A DNA stretch of 64,000 bases from Photobacterium pectinilyticum (GCF_024357955.1 NZ_JANEYT010000006.1:1-64000), one strand, 5' to 3'. Shown: positions 46,057 to 55,999, counted from the first letter of the stretch. Translations and numbers: made by a program. The notes: generated from the letters alone by a model not told the origin.

Positions 46057-46902
46057 TTGTTACTTGAAGGTATAGAAACGCTACTGGTACTGGCCCAAGA
46101 AGGTACCATGAGTAAGGCAGGAAGCCGTTTGTACCTAAGCCAAAGCGCCGTCAGCAAACGTATTGCCAAACTGGAAAAGCGGATCGGTAAGAAGCTTATT
46201 GAACCTGATGGGCGGCGTATAAAGCTAACGGCCGATGCCCTTCAGTTGATCACGGCTGTAGAGCCGGGTTTCAAGGCATTGAAAGGGCAGATTTTTGATC
46301 AACTCGATGTAGATGATCACACCCTTATTCACATCGCTTGCTCGGAAACTTTGGTTGCCGGTTATTTGGCCCCTTTTATGGGTAAATACATCCAACAAGA
46401 TCCTTACCTTGCCATAAGCACTCACCATACCCCGGTCATTGTCGAGAAAGTACAGTCTGGGGATGCCGCTGTCGGCTTCTGCGCCGGTCACCTACCACCG
46501 CAACACGGGTTGGCTGTGACCCATTTGTTTGACGAACCATTTTCTGTTGTCAGTCACCAACCGCTTGAGCAACAGCCCAATCAGTTATTGGTTAATGACT
46601 TAAAAAATCCGGCTAATGCCAACCAAGTCAGTACATTGCAAAAAGCGGGAGTTGCTCCGCTAATGGAAATGGACTCCTATACCGCTGCCGCCCAACTTGC
46701 ATTGGGCGGTGTCGCAGCCGCATTGGTGCCAATTTCAATTGTTAGAACCCTTAAAATAGCGCCTCACCACTGCCACCACTTCCCTTTTCTTGATGAATTA
46801 ACCCGTCCGGCCCAGCTTTGCTATCGCCAAACGAGTTTCCAATCCACTCGGATCCGCCGACTTATTGAAACCATTGCGGATTCTGTTCGACTAGCAATTT
46901 AG
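46057..46902 (+). CDS. LysR-family transcriptional regulator
   Basis: 281 residues. The N-terminal HTH is LLEGIETLLVLAQEGTMSKAGSRLYLSQSAVSKRIAKLEKRIGKKL, followed by a LysR substrate domain. Initiation is at a TTG (46057) with AGGAT 6 bases upstream; no ATG is available near the domain start. Its last 41 bases overlap the 3' end of the convergent TauE/SafE gene, an unusually deep tail-to-tail overlap. It may regulate that transporter. Confidence 0.86.
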   Translation: MLLEGIETLLVLAQEGTMSKAGSRLYLSQSAVSKRIAKLEKRIGKKLIEPDGRRIKLTADALQLITAVEPGFKALKGQIFDQLDVDDHTLIHIACSETLVAGYLAPFMGKYIQQDPYLAISTHHTPVIVEKVQSGDAAVGFCAGHLPPQHGLAVTHLFDEPFSVVSHQPLEQQPNQLLVNDLKNPANANQVSTLQKAGVAPLMEMDSYTAAAQLALGGVAAALVPISIVRTLKIAPHHCHHFPFLDELTRPAQLCYRQTSFQSTRIRRLIETIADSVRLAI

Positions 46903-47632
46903 CCGCCATACACATTGAGGTGATCACCACCATCGGCCTGATCAACTTACGTCCCTTAGATATGACAACTTTAGCGCCCATTCTCGCCCCGATAAAGCCA
47001 CCAACGGCCATGATAATCCCGATTTCCCAAACAGGCAGACCGGCAAAAATAAAAAACAGCAAAGCTGCAAAATTCGAGGTGAAGTTCAGAATTTTAGTTC
47101 GCGCGGTCGCTTCTACCAGACCAAACTGAGCGATAGCAACAAAACAGATGGTGTACAGTGCACCCGCCCCAGGACCAAAAAAGCCATCGTAAAAGCCAAT
47201 ACTGGTACCCACGGTCAGAGCAAAAACATTCTCCGACAATTTCGGCGTACCGCCTCCCTGCCCGACCTGCGGTGCGAACAAAAAATACAAAGAAATACAC
47301 ACCAGCAAGATAGGGAGCAGTTGCGTTAATAACCCTGCATCAATGCGCTGGACTAACTCAGCGCCGACAGCTGCTCCGATGAAGGTGAACACTATCGCAT
47401 TGCGCATTTCACGCAGACTAACCAACCCATTACGAACGAAGTACAGCGACGCTGAGAAACTGCCAAATGATCCCTGTAACTTATTGGTTGCCAATGCTTG
47501 TGTTGGCGGTACTCCCGCAGCGAGCAAAGCAGGTACCGTTAACAGTCCCCCCCCTCCTGCAATGGCATCAATAAAACCCGCCAGTCCTGCTACAAGAAAC
47601 AGCAGACCCAATACTTCCAATGACAATTCCAT
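46862..47632 (-). CDS. TauE/SafE (TSUP) family transporter, paralogue 1
   Basis: 256 residues with eight or so hydrophobic segments. AGLAGFIDAIAGGGGLLTVPALL and the inverted-repeat counterpart GFYDGFFGPGAGAL are the TSUP signatures; LNFTSNFAALLFFIFAG is also conserved. TSUP proteins export or import sulfur oxyanions or small organic acids. About three quarters identical by eye to the second copy at 49598-50386. A LysR-type dyad lies about 90 bp upstream. Confidence 0.9.
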   Translation of the reverse strand: MELSLEVLGLLFLVAGLAGFIDAIAGGGGLLTVPALLAAGVPPTQALATNKLQGSFGSFSASLYFVRNGLVSLREMRNAIVFTFIGAAVGAELVQRIDAGLLTQLLPILLVCISLYFLFAPQVGQGGGTPKLSENVFALTVGTSIGFYDGFFGPGAGALYTICFVAIAQFGLVEATARTKILNFTSNFAALLFFIFAGLPVWEIGIIMAVGGFIGARMGAKVVISKGRKLIRPMVVITSMCMAAKLLVEQNPQWFQ

Positions 47633-47718
47633 TTACTCACTTCTCTTCGTTTAGCTTTGAGTGCAGGAAAGTACCACTCACATCCACTTCGGAATAGCGA
47701 AACGTCGGACGACAACCC

Positions 47719-47733
47719 ATTCCAGTTTGGAAT
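47719..47733. promoter_or_regulatory. LysR-type box upstream of TSUP paralogue 1
   Basis: ATTCCAGTTTGGAAT is a perfect dyad with the LysR T-N11-A pattern, extended by AACC/GGTT (47714-47738). It lies 87-101 bp upstream of the transporter start, a usual recognition-site distance. Confidence 0.5.
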
Positions 47734-47768
47734 AGGTTGGCCTGATTCACTATGACCCGTTCATGCAG

Positions 47769-48662
47769 CTAACTCAGTTTCAAATCAGCATGTTGACGCA
47801 ATGCTTGCCATACTTGCTCCCCAGCTGGGTGCAAACGGGCTTGGTAACGGTAAGCGTAATAGGTGATGGGAAGTCGAAGTGAGTCATCGCCAACAATAGC
47901 GACCTTCCCACTTTCAAGCTCGTGCTTTATGGCGTAATCCGGCAGCCATGCTATACCTAATCCTTGCAGTACCAATGACTTCAACAAGTCTGTCATTGAT
48001 GACAGGAATACGGGTTGCAAGTTGACCTGATCCCGGACTGCCTCGACTTGACGCCCCATGTAAGAGCTCGGGCTGTACGCCAGCCAAGGCACTTCCTTAT
48101 TAGTGGCAATTCTATAAAGCGGTTTGCCCGCACTATCGCAAGCACATACCGGTAGTAGTTCTGCTTGGCCAATTTGCAAAGACTGGTATGGCGGCAAACG
48201 CAGCAATTCATCATCGAACGCAAGCAATAGGTCACACCCTCCCTCTTGCAGCTCTTCTATCGCCTCATCGACATCGATCGCTTCGACACTCAACACCGGC
48301 TTATGTTTGCCTGCGAGTAGTTCCAATTGAATAGACGGAACGAGGCTGGTTGCCAATGAATGGGCAGCCGCAACACGGACATTGTTTCCCCCCAATTTTG
48401 ACAAGTCTGAAAGTTGACCCACGCCGTCCATAATCTGATTGATCAAGGTTCTGGCTGTCATTCGGAACAATCGGCCACTGGGTGTAAGCGCTACCGGCGT
48501 CTTACTACGATCAATCAACTCTGCACCGACCGTTTGCTCTAGCGCTTTGATCCGGCGGCTAAATGCAGGCTGGGTTACATTACGCTTTTCTGCTGCCAGC
48601 GAGAAGTTTCTCACCTCGGCTAACGCCAAAAAATCTTCTAACCACTTACTTTCAATATTCAT
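47769..48662 (-). CDS. LysR-family regulator, HypT/YjiE-like
   Basis: 297 residues. The whole length resembles E. coli HypT, the hypochlorite-responsive regulator: IESKWLEDFLALAEVRNFSLAA, NVTQPAFSRRIKALEQTVGAELI, IDVDEAIEELQEGGCDLLL, SYMGRQVEAV and GLGIAWLPDYAIKHELESGKV. Oxidant sensing of HypT depends on methionines and cysteines; whether those are conserved was not checked. It is divergent from an aspartate racemase gene, which is its most likely target. Confidence 0.8.
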   Translation of the reverse strand: MNIESKWLEDFLALAEVRNFSLAAEKRNVTQPAFSRRIKALEQTVGAELIDRSKTPVALTPSGRLFRMTARTLINQIMDGVGQLSDLSKLGGNNVRVAAAHSLATSLVPSIQLELLAGKHKPVLSVEAIDVDEAIEELQEGGCDLLLAFDDELLRLPPYQSLQIGQAELLPVCACDSAGKPLYRIATNKEVPWLAYSPSSYMGRQVEAVRDQVNLQPVFLSSMTDLLKSLVLQGLGIAWLPDYAIKHELESGKVAIVGDDSLRLPITYYAYRYQARLHPAGEQVWQALRQHADLKLS

Positions 48663-48868
48663 AACAGTTCAACCCGCTCTTCCCTAACCAGAAGCAACGG
48701 CAGTATAGCGAAACCCAGTACACACACAGAAATATTTCAAGCTATTGGGATCACAGTTTTGGCTCATAGCCATACTGATTTTGCATGACAGGCTCAGCAA
48801 CGGCATTTCTCAGCGCGACAGCGCTCCCCTATAGTGAATTCAGTGAAAAATAGTGTAGGAACAATAAA

Positions 48869-49579
48869 ATGAGCAGGAAATTAGGTATATTGGGCGGAAT
48901 GGGGCCACTCGCCACTGTCGAGTTCATGCAAAAAATTATCGCGCAGACACCCGCTAGCAGTGATCAACAACATATCCCTATGCTGGTTAGTAATAATCCT
49001 CAGATCCCCGACCGTACCGCTTTTCTGCTCAGTAACGGCGACGATCCCTATCAAGTACTGAAACAAGGTATGGAACAACTCGAACAAGCAGGGGCCGAAT
49101 GCATCGTCATGCCTTGTAATACCGCGCACTACTGGTATCCCCGACTGAGTAATACCAGCCGGGTACACATGATCAGCATTCTTGACAGTGTTGTTACTGA
49201 AGCCCAACAGCGTGGCTACCAAAAAGTCGGTATTCTGGCCACCACGGCGACCATGACGACCCGAATGTACCAAACCAAACTAGCGCAAAAACAAATTGCG
49301 GCCATTGCACCAGATCAAGACCAGCAACAAGCAGTGATGGCAGGGATCTATGCCGTAAAAGCCGGTGATGTCGAACAGGGTCACCGCTTAATGAAACCGG
49401 TCTTTGATGCCCTACTTGAACAAGGCGCTGATGCCGTGCTCTTGGGGTGTACTGAAATCCCGGTCGCTCTTGCAGAAACGGGCTTTCACCAGCCAGAAAA
49501 ATGTCTGGACTCACTCAATATCTTGGCAAAAGCATGTATTGATTGGGCAACAGCCGACTCTGCCGAACTCGTTGCCTGA
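48869..49579 (+). CDS. Aspartate/glutamate racemase family protein
   Basis: 236 residues, cofactor-independent racemase fold. Both catalytic cysteines are present: C83 in MPCNTAHY and C194 in LLGCTEIPVAL; GGMGPLATVEFM (9-20) and NNPQIPDRT are the aspartate-racemase hallmarks. It should interconvert L- and D-aspartate (or glutamate). AGGAA precedes the ATG. It lies between a HypT-like regulator and a TSUP transporter on the opposite strand, suggesting a link between D-amino acid production and export, which is inferred. Confidence 0.9.
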   Translation: MSRKLGILGGMGPLATVEFMQKIIAQTPASSDQQHIPMLVSNNPQIPDRTAFLLSNGDDPYQVLKQGMEQLEQAGAECIVMPCNTAHYWYPRLSNTSRVHMISILDSVVTEAQQRGYQKVGILATTATMTTRMYQTKLAQKQIAAIAPDQDQQQAVMAGIYAVKAGDVEQGHRLMKPVFDALLEQGADAVLLGCTEIPVALAETGFHQPEKCLDSLNILAKACIDWATADSAELVA

Positions 49580-49597
49580 TAACCTCTATATACACAA

Positions 49598-50386
49598 CTA
49601 AACAAAAGAAATAATAGCATCGACCCATTTCGGGTTTTGCTCGACCAGCAGCTTAACGGCCATGACCATCGATACCATTACCACTAAAGGGCGGATCAAC
49701 TTCCGCCCTTTGGTAACCACCACTTTCGCTCCCAACCTTGCGCCAATAAAGCCACCCAGCGCCATCACCAAGCCGATTTCCCAAATGGGTAAACCCGCAA
49801 AAATAAAAAACAGTAGCGCTGCAAAATTAGACGTAAAGTTAAGTACCTTGGTTTTTGCGGTCGCTTCAACAATCCCCAACTGAGCGATCACGACAAAACA
49901 GACAGCAAACAATGAACCGGTTCCCGGGCCAAAAAAGCCATCGTAGAAGCCGATGCCAGTCCCCACCGTCAAGGCAAACCCCGCTTGACTTAGCTTAGGG
50001 GTTCCGCCCCCGTCACCCGCGTCTGGGGCAAATAGGAAGTAGAGTGCAATCGCCACGAGAAGGCCCGGAATCACCTGAGTTAACGTTCCGGCATCCATAT
50101 ACTGGACAAGCAATGCCCCTGCCGCAGAGCCAACAAACGTACACACTATTGCCAAACGCATATCGTTGAGATTAACCAAGCCGTTACGGACAAAATACAA
50201 GGTGGCAGAGAAGCTGCCGAATGAACTTTGCAGTTTATTGGTTGCCAATGCTTGAGCCGGAGGGATCCCTGCAGCTAATAATGCTGGCACGGTAAGCATA
50301 CCTCCACCGCCAGCGATAGCATCAATAAAGCCCGCAAGGCTAGCAACCACAAACAGGGCCCCAATAATTTCCCAAGAAAATTCCAT
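49598..50386 (-). CDS. TauE/SafE (TSUP) family transporter, paralogue 2
   Basis: 262 residues from the ATG at 50386 (GGGA 5 bases upstream; the longer frame to 50479 adds a non-homologous extension). It has the same features as paralogue 1: AGFIDAIAGGGGMLTVPALL, GFYDGFFGPGTGSL, LNFTSNFAALLFFIFAG and GGFIGARLGAKVV. Convergent with the racemase gene, 18 bases apart. The duplication brackets the regulator and racemase. Confidence 0.9.
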   Translation of the reverse strand: MEFSWEIIGALFVVASLAGFIDAIAGGGGMLTVPALLAAGIPPAQALATNKLQSSFGSFSATLYFVRNGLVNLNDMRLAIVCTFVGSAAGALLVQYMDAGTLTQVIPGLLVAIALYFLFAPDAGDGGGTPKLSQAGFALTVGTGIGFYDGFFGPGTGSLFAVCFVVIAQLGIVEATAKTKVLNFTSNFAALLFFIFAGLPIWEIGLVMALGGFIGARLGAKVVVTKGRKLIRPLVVMVSMVMAVKLLVEQNPKWVDAIISFV

Positions 50387-50516
50387 ACTATTCCCAACAC
50401 CCAAGTTATAACACAGCAACTGGCAAGCACCTTTTGGCCTTCTGTCACGCCAGAGGCCCGATAGAATACGGATTTTCATTCAGTAATTAAATTTCTTTTT
50501 TCAGCCTGAAGCACTG

Positions 50517-50532
50517 ATACCAACCTGGATAA
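50517..50532. repeat. Solo end of the 162-bp repeat family
   Basis: ATACCAACCTGGATAA matches the first 16 bases of the repeat at 25002 and 28403 with one change (T to C, the base found in the opposite end). It stops abruptly 4 bases before a lutB remnant. Confidence 0.6.
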
Positions 50533-50535
50533 ACT

Positions 50536-50701
50536 GGTCCGCGCGAAGACGAACCCCTCGACGACCCGGAAGAGTTCCATTTAGTCATCGTCGATATTGG
50601 TCGCTCTCATATATTGGGATCGGAGTTCAAAGATATTCCTGCGCTGTGTTCGCTGGGCAAGGGCTCTCCCGCAACCTGACGGCCAACCGTTCCGCAGCTA
50701 G
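50536..50701 (+). pseudogene. lutB: lutB remnant (lactate-utilisation iron-sulfur protein)
   Basis: Frame 1 from 50536 reads [14 protein letters not shown], then [19 protein letters not shown], which is the segment just before the first ferredoxin motif of LutB/YkgF. It then loses homology and stops at 50679. A second frame, 50645-50701, reads [13 protein letters not shown], like the C-terminal end of LutB. The N-terminal half and both 4Fe-4S motifs are gone, and lutA is absent. This is an internally deleted remnant upstream of intact lutC. Confidence 0.65.
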
Positions 50702-50737
50702 TTTTAAAAACAGACAATTAACCCCGGAGTCTTGAAC

Positions 50738-51481
50738 ATGAGCGATATCATCAACCGCGAGCACTTTCTCGATAACATCGCCGCCAAACTGGGGCGTCCA
50801 CGACAAATCAAACCGGTGAAGCGCCCGTCCCTGCTCTATACGTGCCACCACGAGGTCATGGCGGGAAAAAGCAGTGATGAACTCAAACACATCCTGATCG
50901 ACTACACCCGCAAGGCACTGGGAGCCCATGCTCTGGTCACCACCAAAGACGGCTTAAGCGAATCACTGCGTCAGGTGTGTGCCGATTACTGTAATGATGA
51001 AACCGCAGCCAGCCCGTCCAAAACCCCTAGCGAAACCTTGGTGTCCGCTGATCCGAGATTGCTCGAACTGTTTGATCCCGAACAACTTGATAGTGACGTT
51101 CATAGTGTCCATGTATGGAATACCCAGCTGGGTTATGGACCAAATATCAAGATAGCCGAACGGGCAAAAGTGGGGATCGTTTATGCCGAGCAAGCGCTGG
51201 CAGAATCTGGCACCATGGTGCTGTATAGCCAACCGGCACAAGGCCGGGCGATTAGTCTACTTCCTGAAGCCTCGGTCTTTGTCGTCCCCAAAAGTGCACT
51301 GGTGGCCCGCTTGACCCAAGCAACCGCTGAGCTGTACAAAAAAGCCCAGCAAGGGGAAAGGCTACCCTCATGCGTGAACTTTATCTCCGGACCCAGTTCT
51401 ACCGCCGATATTGAGCTTATCAAGGTTGTCGGGGTCCATGGCCCAGTCCATGCCACCTATATCATCATTGATGATCTGTAG
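50738..51481 (+). CDS. lutC: LutC/YkgG family (lactate utilisation protein C)
   Basis: 247 residues with the DUF162 fold: HALVTTKDGLSESLRQVC, KVGIVYAEQALAESGTMVLYSQPAQGRAISLLPEASVFVV and FISGPSSTADIELIKVVGVHGPVHATYIIIDD are the family blocks. In intact operons LutC acts with LutA and LutB to oxidise L-lactate to pyruvate. Here lutA is missing and lutB is a remnant, so LutC is an orphan of a decaying operon unless the partners exist elsewhere. GGAG lies 8 bases before the ATG at 50738. Confidence 0.88.
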   Translation: MSDIINREHFLDNIAAKLGRPRQIKPVKRPSLLYTCHHEVMAGKSSDELKHILIDYTRKALGAHALVTTKDGLSESLRQVCADYCNDETAASPSKTPSETLVSADPRLLELFDPEQLDSDVHSVHVWNTQLGYGPNIKIAERAKVGIVYAEQALAESGTMVLYSQPAQGRAISLLPEASVFVVPKSALVARLTQATAELYKKAQQGERLPSCVNFISGPSSTADIELIKVVGVHGPVHATYIIIDDL

Positions 51482-51490
51482 CAGTAAAAC

Positions 51491-51931
51491 TTAATTGCGA
51501 TTCCGGCACATTTCGGCAGGGAATGACAACTGAACCATGATATGGCGGATGAACAGTTCGTCATACCCCTGTTCGTCGAGTGCTTTTTGCATGCAATGCA
51601 ACCATATTTCTTTCTCTGCGACACCAATCGCCAAATGGCGATGTGCGCCCGGTAGGTTCATCATCCCAAACTTCTCTTCATAGCGCGAAGGACCACCGAG
51701 CCAACCAACAAGGAAAGTCGTCAGCTTGTCGATGGACTCCGCTAGGTCGTCACCGTGCATCTGACGCACTTTCTTTGCCTGCGGTAACGTATCCATATGA
51801 CGATAAAATGATTCAACCAGGGTCCTTATCCCTTCTTCACCGCCTGCCGCGTTGAAAGTATTCTCTGCTACCGTGTAATCGGGTGCTGTTTTTACTTGGA
51901 CGGTGTAATCATTGGGTCTGTATGGCTTCAT
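51491..51931 (-). CDS. Group II truncated haemoglobin
   Basis: 146 residues with an N-terminal extension of about 25. The 2-on-2 globin pattern is visible: GGEEGIRTLVESFYRHMD (helix B region), KLTTFLVGWLGGPSRYEEKFG (E helix region), the proximal histidine in PGAHRHLAIGVAEKEIWLHCM with the group II tryptophan, and the C-terminal helix. TrHb2 proteins bind O2 and NO. Convergent with lutC, 9 bases between stops. Confidence 0.87.
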   Translation of the reverse strand: MKPYRPNDYTVQVKTAPDYTVAENTFNAAGGEEGIRTLVESFYRHMDTLPQAKKVRQMHGDDLAESIDKLTTFLVGWLGGPSRYEEKFGMMNLPGAHRHLAIGVAEKEIWLHCMQKALDEQGYDELFIRHIMVQLSFPAEMCRNRN

Positions 51932-52015
51932 GTCTATCTACAACTTACAGCTATCTGGCATATCAATAGACTAATTATACGGAATATTTAACGATGAGTG
52001 CTGTATGACATCTCA

Positions 52016-52045
52016 GAAAAAAGCCACCGGTAATGGTGGCCTTCT
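52016..52045 (-). terminator. torECA terminator
   Basis: On the minus strand GCCACC, loop, GGTGGC followed by six T, 28 bases after the torA stop. Confidence 0.85.
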
Positions 52046-52067
52046 CTTCTATTATGCCAATGCTCGA

Positions 52068-54557
52068 TCAAGACTCAACGATCGGCCCACCGAATGCGGT
52101 AACCGGCGGTACTTCTCCTTTGAATTTTTCGATGTCCGCCACCACGGTATTAGCGCTAGTTGCCTGAGCCAGTTCGGATGAGCCCACATCCATAGTCAAG
52201 GTATTCGGATCGCCGTACGTATCAATGGCACCTAGCTTCTCATTAAGCGGCCCATACCAAGCCCCTTCATGAATACGGATCACGCCGGGTGGGTAATCAG
52301 GGGATACCACCGCACCAGCTAACAGCTGGCCGCGGTCGTTAAACACCCTGACCAAATCACCATCGCTGATCCCCCGGGCTTTAGCGTCTTCCGGACTGAT
52401 ATAGACCGGCTCGCGATCTTGTACCGTATAAGTTGCGCGATATTCGTCTGATTCACACATCTGTGAGTGCAACCGCTTGTCAGGGTGGCAGGACTGTAGC
52501 CAGAGAGGATGCTTATCAGATCCCGGCCCGCCGTGCGAGCGCTCAGCTTTTTCAAACCACATCGGATGCCCTTGGCAGTGTTCGTAGTTATAGCTGGCAA
52601 TCTTGCGGCTGTAGATTTCAATAAACCCTGACGGTGTTCCCAACGGATTGATTTCCGGATCTTCACGAAAGTCAGCATGACGGACGAAGTTCTTACCCTC
52701 ACCAAAATCAACCCAACCCGCTTGCCCGACTTCCCAGAACTGATCGAACTCCGGCATTTCAAAGTTGGCCTTGTTGGCTTCACGGCATTCATCGTAAAGC
52801 GAGCGTACCCACTCCATCTCATCCATACCGCGAGTGTATTCCTTGTTGCGGCCAAAGCGTCGGCAGAAATCAGTAAAGATATCGAAATCAGTTCGTGATT
52901 GATAAAGCGGATCCACCAGTTTGTGCATCGCCAATATACCGGTGCCCGAATACGCCCCGTACAAGTCGATATCATTGCGTTCAAACTGAGTACAGGCAGG
53001 CAGCACGATATCCGAGAAGCGGCACGTCGCCGTCCAAGCAAAATCGATAGTCACAACGGTTTGCAGCTTCTGGAACGCGGTTTTCATCCGGTTGCGATCT
53101 TGGTGGTGGTGCCAAGGGTTACAACCACTGACCACCAGCATTTTGGTATCGGGTAGGATGACCTTCGCACCGTTATAATTAATTTCCTTACCAGGTTCGA
53201 GAATCGCATCAATCCAACGGGCAACAGGAATAGTCCGGCTGTAGCCCTTGAAGTCGTTGTTATCCCATTTCGGCTTTTTACCTTCATCCACATTACGCGG
53301 GAAACCACCAGGGCCTGCAGCCCCCGTAGGTGGGATCCCCACCCCACTGTAGTGGTGAGAATAGGAAATACCACCACCCGGCAAGCCGATCTGACCCAGC
53401 ATGGTAGCGATCACCGCACCCATCCAATATGGCTGCTCACCGTGTTGCTGACGCTGCACCGCCCAACCAAAGATCAACTGGGTACGGTCACTGGCCAGCA
53501 AACGGGCAAACTCACGGATATCATCGGCTTTCACACCACAGATAGGCTCCGCCCATTCCGGGGTTTTCTCTACATTGTCTTTCGATTCACCCAATACATA
53601 AGGGATAAATTCATCGAAGCCCAAGGCATAGGTGTCGATGAATTCTTTATCGTACAAGTCTTCTTTATACAAGGTGTGGGCGATAGCCAACATGAATGGC
53701 ACATCGGTTTGGGGATTGACATAAAGCTGATCGCACTCAAAGTAGTTTTGGCTTTTCGACTTCACCGGATCCACCGAGATCACTTTGATCTCCCCCTTGG
53801 CAATCTTGTCTTTGAGTTGCTCGTAATACATATAGGAATCGTGGGTCTCGCACTGCCAGCCCACTTGGGTATTCTTGATTGGATCATTGGCCCATAACAC
53901 GACCGTTTTACTGTTGGCCAGAATATCAGGCCAAGAAGTACCTTGGGCATAGACCTCGGTTGAACCTAGCACATAAGGCATAATGGTCTGACCGGCACCG
54001 GTCGAGTAATCCCCCACCTTAGTCATGAAGTTACCGTGCATACCCACGGCACGTTGCATATGGTTACCACAGCTATGGAACTGTCCGGTTTGACGCCAGC
54101 CAGTCATGCCGGCATGCAGCGCCCAAGGTCCGTAGTCCTTTTGGATCCGTTCTAACTCGTTGTAGAAGATATCTAGCGCTTCATCCCAAGTAACCCGAAC
54201 AAAACGGTTATTACCCCGGGTATCACCGCTGTACTTGTGCTTCTTCAGCCAGTCGAGGCGGATCATAGGATAACGGACTCGGGAAGGATTATAGATAATA
54301 CCTTTGACCCCATTGATCATATCAGTCGGGTACTTGTCCCGCTCTAACGGCTTGATCTCAGTAACCTTGCCGTTATAGATCTTGGCGCGAAAAGCCCCCC
54401 AATGAGACCCGGTCGTTTTCCATACCCCGTCCGCCGAATACGGTGACGACACCTCTTCGGCAGCGCGGGCAACAGAGGTGAGTAAACTTGGACCGATAAC
54501 ACCAACAGCACTCGTTGTTACCAGCCCTGATAAAAATTGACGTCGACTCAGAGACAT
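52068..54557 (-). CDS. torA: Trimethylamine-N-oxide reductase catalytic subunit
   Basis: 829 residues, a periplasmic molybdopterin enzyme reducing TMAO to trimethylamine in anaerobic respiration. A Tat signal [15 protein letters not shown] starts the protein. The mature part begins with the [17 protein letters not shown] block; the molybdenum-ligand serine is in [25 protein letters not shown] and the C-terminal MGD-binding region [19 protein letters not shown] are conserved. It follows torC by 23 bases. The TorD chaperone gene is not in the window. Confidence 0.94.
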   Translation of the reverse strand: MSLSRRQFLSGLVTTSAVGVIGPSLLTSVARAAEEVSSPYSADGVWKTTGSHWGAFRAKIYNGKVTEIKPLERDKYPTDMINGVKGIIYNPSRVRYPMIRLDWLKKHKYSGDTRGNNRFVRVTWDEALDIFYNELERIQKDYGPWALHAGMTGWRQTGQFHSCGNHMQRAVGMHGNFMTKVGDYSTGAGQTIMPYVLGSTEVYAQGTSWPDILANSKTVVLWANDPIKNTQVGWQCETHDSYMYYEQLKDKIAKGEIKVISVDPVKSKSQNYFECDQLYVNPQTDVPFMLAIAHTLYKEDLYDKEFIDTYALGFDEFIPYVLGESKDNVEKTPEWAEPICGVKADDIREFARLLASDRTQLIFGWAVQRQQHGEQPYWMGAVIATMLGQIGLPGGGISYSHHYSGVGIPPTGAAGPGGFPRNVDEGKKPKWDNNDFKGYSRTIPVARWIDAILEPGKEINYNGAKVILPDTKMLVVSGCNPWHHHQDRNRMKTAFQKLQTVVTIDFAWTATCRFSDIVLPACTQFERNDIDLYGAYSGTGILAMHKLVDPLYQSRTDFDIFTDFCRRFGRNKEYTRGMDEMEWVRSLYDECREANKANFEMPEFDQFWEVGQAGWVDFGEGKNFVRHADFREDPEINPLGTPSGFIEIYSRKIASYNYEHCQGHPMWFEKAERSHGGPGSDKHPLWLQSCHPDKRLHSQMCESDEYRATYTVQDREPVYISPEDAKARGISDGDLVRVFNDRGQLLAGAVVSPDYPPGVIRIHEGAWYGPLNEKLGAIDTYGDPNTLTMDVGSSELAQATSANTVVADIEKFKGEVPPVTAFGGPIVES

Positions 54558-54580
54558 GTTCTTACCTCGCTTCGCTTCTT

Positions 54581-55765
54581 TTAATGGCCGGCATCAGAAA
54601 AATCTGATGAGTGTTTCTGTAGGTATTTCAGCACTAGAGCTTCACTATCACGGTCCAGATTGACGAATGCCAACATACCGTTGAACATACCCGGCCATGT
54701 ATTCGCATCGAAGTGATTTTCTGCTGGTTGAGTATGGCAAGTACTACAGTTGTTGTTATAGGCAGGTCTCGCTTCATCCCAAATCGGTTCCACATCATCC
54801 ATCAATGACTCTTTTGGCATCCACAGTTTCACCGTTACCCGCTGCCAACCCAAGCCAGTCAAATCATCTTCTTTCTCTTCAAATTTCTCGACCAAGGTGT
54901 CACTCAGTGCCGCATCTTTACTTAATGCCGCCGTCGGGATATTCAGACCGAAATCCTCATTAATCACCCGGCCAAAGCCCTTGGTTTTACGCCAACCGGC
55001 AATTTCAACCTGAACCACATTGTCTTTGACCTGCACGACCTTCACTTCGGAAGCAGGATTAAGCTCACCGCCATCGATGGTAAGCGCTTCATCTTCGTAC
55101 ATAGGCAGGTAGCGAACACTGAAGTAATTTTCCCCTTCTTTAAAAGAAGTATTGCTGGCTTTCTGGACCAACTGCTGAACCATGCCACCTGAAAGATTCA
55201 TATTTCCAGGTAGCTCATGGGCTATCCCTTTGTGACAGTCAATACAGCTTTGATCCCGCTCAGCCGCTTGCTGCATCTGGGTACGAGCAAGATCCGACAT
55301 CTCATCCCATTTCATGCTGTCGTAGTCGTGGCAGTTTTTACATTCCAGAGACCCGTTAGATGCAAAACGCTCCCACTCGTGGTTGGCAAGTTCTAGACGC
55401 TTTTCCAAAAATTTTTCACGGGTATTGATCGTTCCGAAAATCGCACCGTATACCTCTTTACTGGCTTGCATTTTACGGGCGATTTTGTCGGTCCAATTAT
55501 GAGGAACATGGCAGTCTGGGCAGGTTGCCCTCACGCCGGAGTGATTTGACCAGTGTACCGTTTGCTGCAATTCCTCATAAACATTGTCACGCATCTCATG
55601 GCAGCTAATACAAAATTTCTCCGTATTGGTCATCTCGAGGGCGGTGTTAAAGCCCCCCCAAAAAATGATCCCGGCGATAAACCCACCAAGGGTCAATACG
55701 CCCAAACTAATATGCACTGCTGGACGCCAAAATGTCGCCCACAGTTTTTTCAAAGCACTCATCAT
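54581..55765 (-). CDS. torC: Pentahaem c-type cytochrome TorC
   Basis: 394 residues. One N-terminal anchor helix (about 15-38) precedes a NapC/NirT-type tetrahaem domain with CxxCH at 52-56, 82-86, 142-146 and 174-178, and a TorC-specific C-terminal domain carries the fifth haem CSTCH at 340-344. It passes electrons from menaquinol to TorA. AGG lies 8 bases before the start. Second gene of torECA. Confidence 0.95.
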   Translation of the reverse strand: MMSALKKLWATFWRPAVHISLGVLTLGGFIAGIIFWGGFNTALEMTNTEKFCISCHEMRDNVYEELQQTVHWSNHSGVRATCPDCHVPHNWTDKIARKMQASKEVYGAIFGTINTREKFLEKRLELANHEWERFASNGSLECKNCHDYDSMKWDEMSDLARTQMQQAAERDQSCIDCHKGIAHELPGNMNLSGGMVQQLVQKASNTSFKEGENYFSVRYLPMYEDEALTIDGGELNPASEVKVVQVKDNVVQVEIAGWRKTKGFGRVINEDFGLNIPTAALSKDAALSDTLVEKFEEKEDDLTGLGWQRVTVKLWMPKESLMDDVEPIWDEARPAYNNNCSTCHTQPAENHFDANTWPGMFNGMLAFVNLDRDSEALVLKYLQKHSSDFSDAGH

Positions 55766-55825
55766 AGTGTTTACCTATATCACCCTTTGCTCATTGCCCT
55801 GGCGTTCATATCTCGGCAATCGACA

Positions 55826-55999
55826 TTACCCGTGACCTGGAGGTCCTACGAAAAACACTTGCATCGCCCACACGATAAAGCCGTAACCACCAACAATGGC
55901 AACAGCTAATATGGGAAACAAAAAAATGGTGATAAACAAAAAAGAGCGCCATTCATATTTGGCTTTCTCTTTGTCACTGACGGGTTCAGGGTTGCTCAT
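55826..55999 (-). CDS. torE: TorE/NapE-type small membrane protein
   Basis: 57 residues: a short charged N-terminus (MSNPEPVSDKEKAKYEWRS), one membrane helix (about 20-47) and a VGPPGHG tail, as in the TorE/NapE family that begins Vibrionaceae-type torECA operons. AAGGA lies 8 bases before the ATG. Its role in TMAO respiration is not defined. First gene of the operon. Confidence 0.88.
   Translation of the reverse strand: MSNPEPVSDKEKAKYEWRSFLFITIFLFPILAVAIVGGYGFIVWAMQVFFVGPPGHG

Noticed and set aside
53352-53897. Plus-strand open frame antisense to torA, and a minus-strand frame 52319-53041 in another phase
   Set aside because: Both are shadows of the well-supported torA gene, without recognisable protein features.
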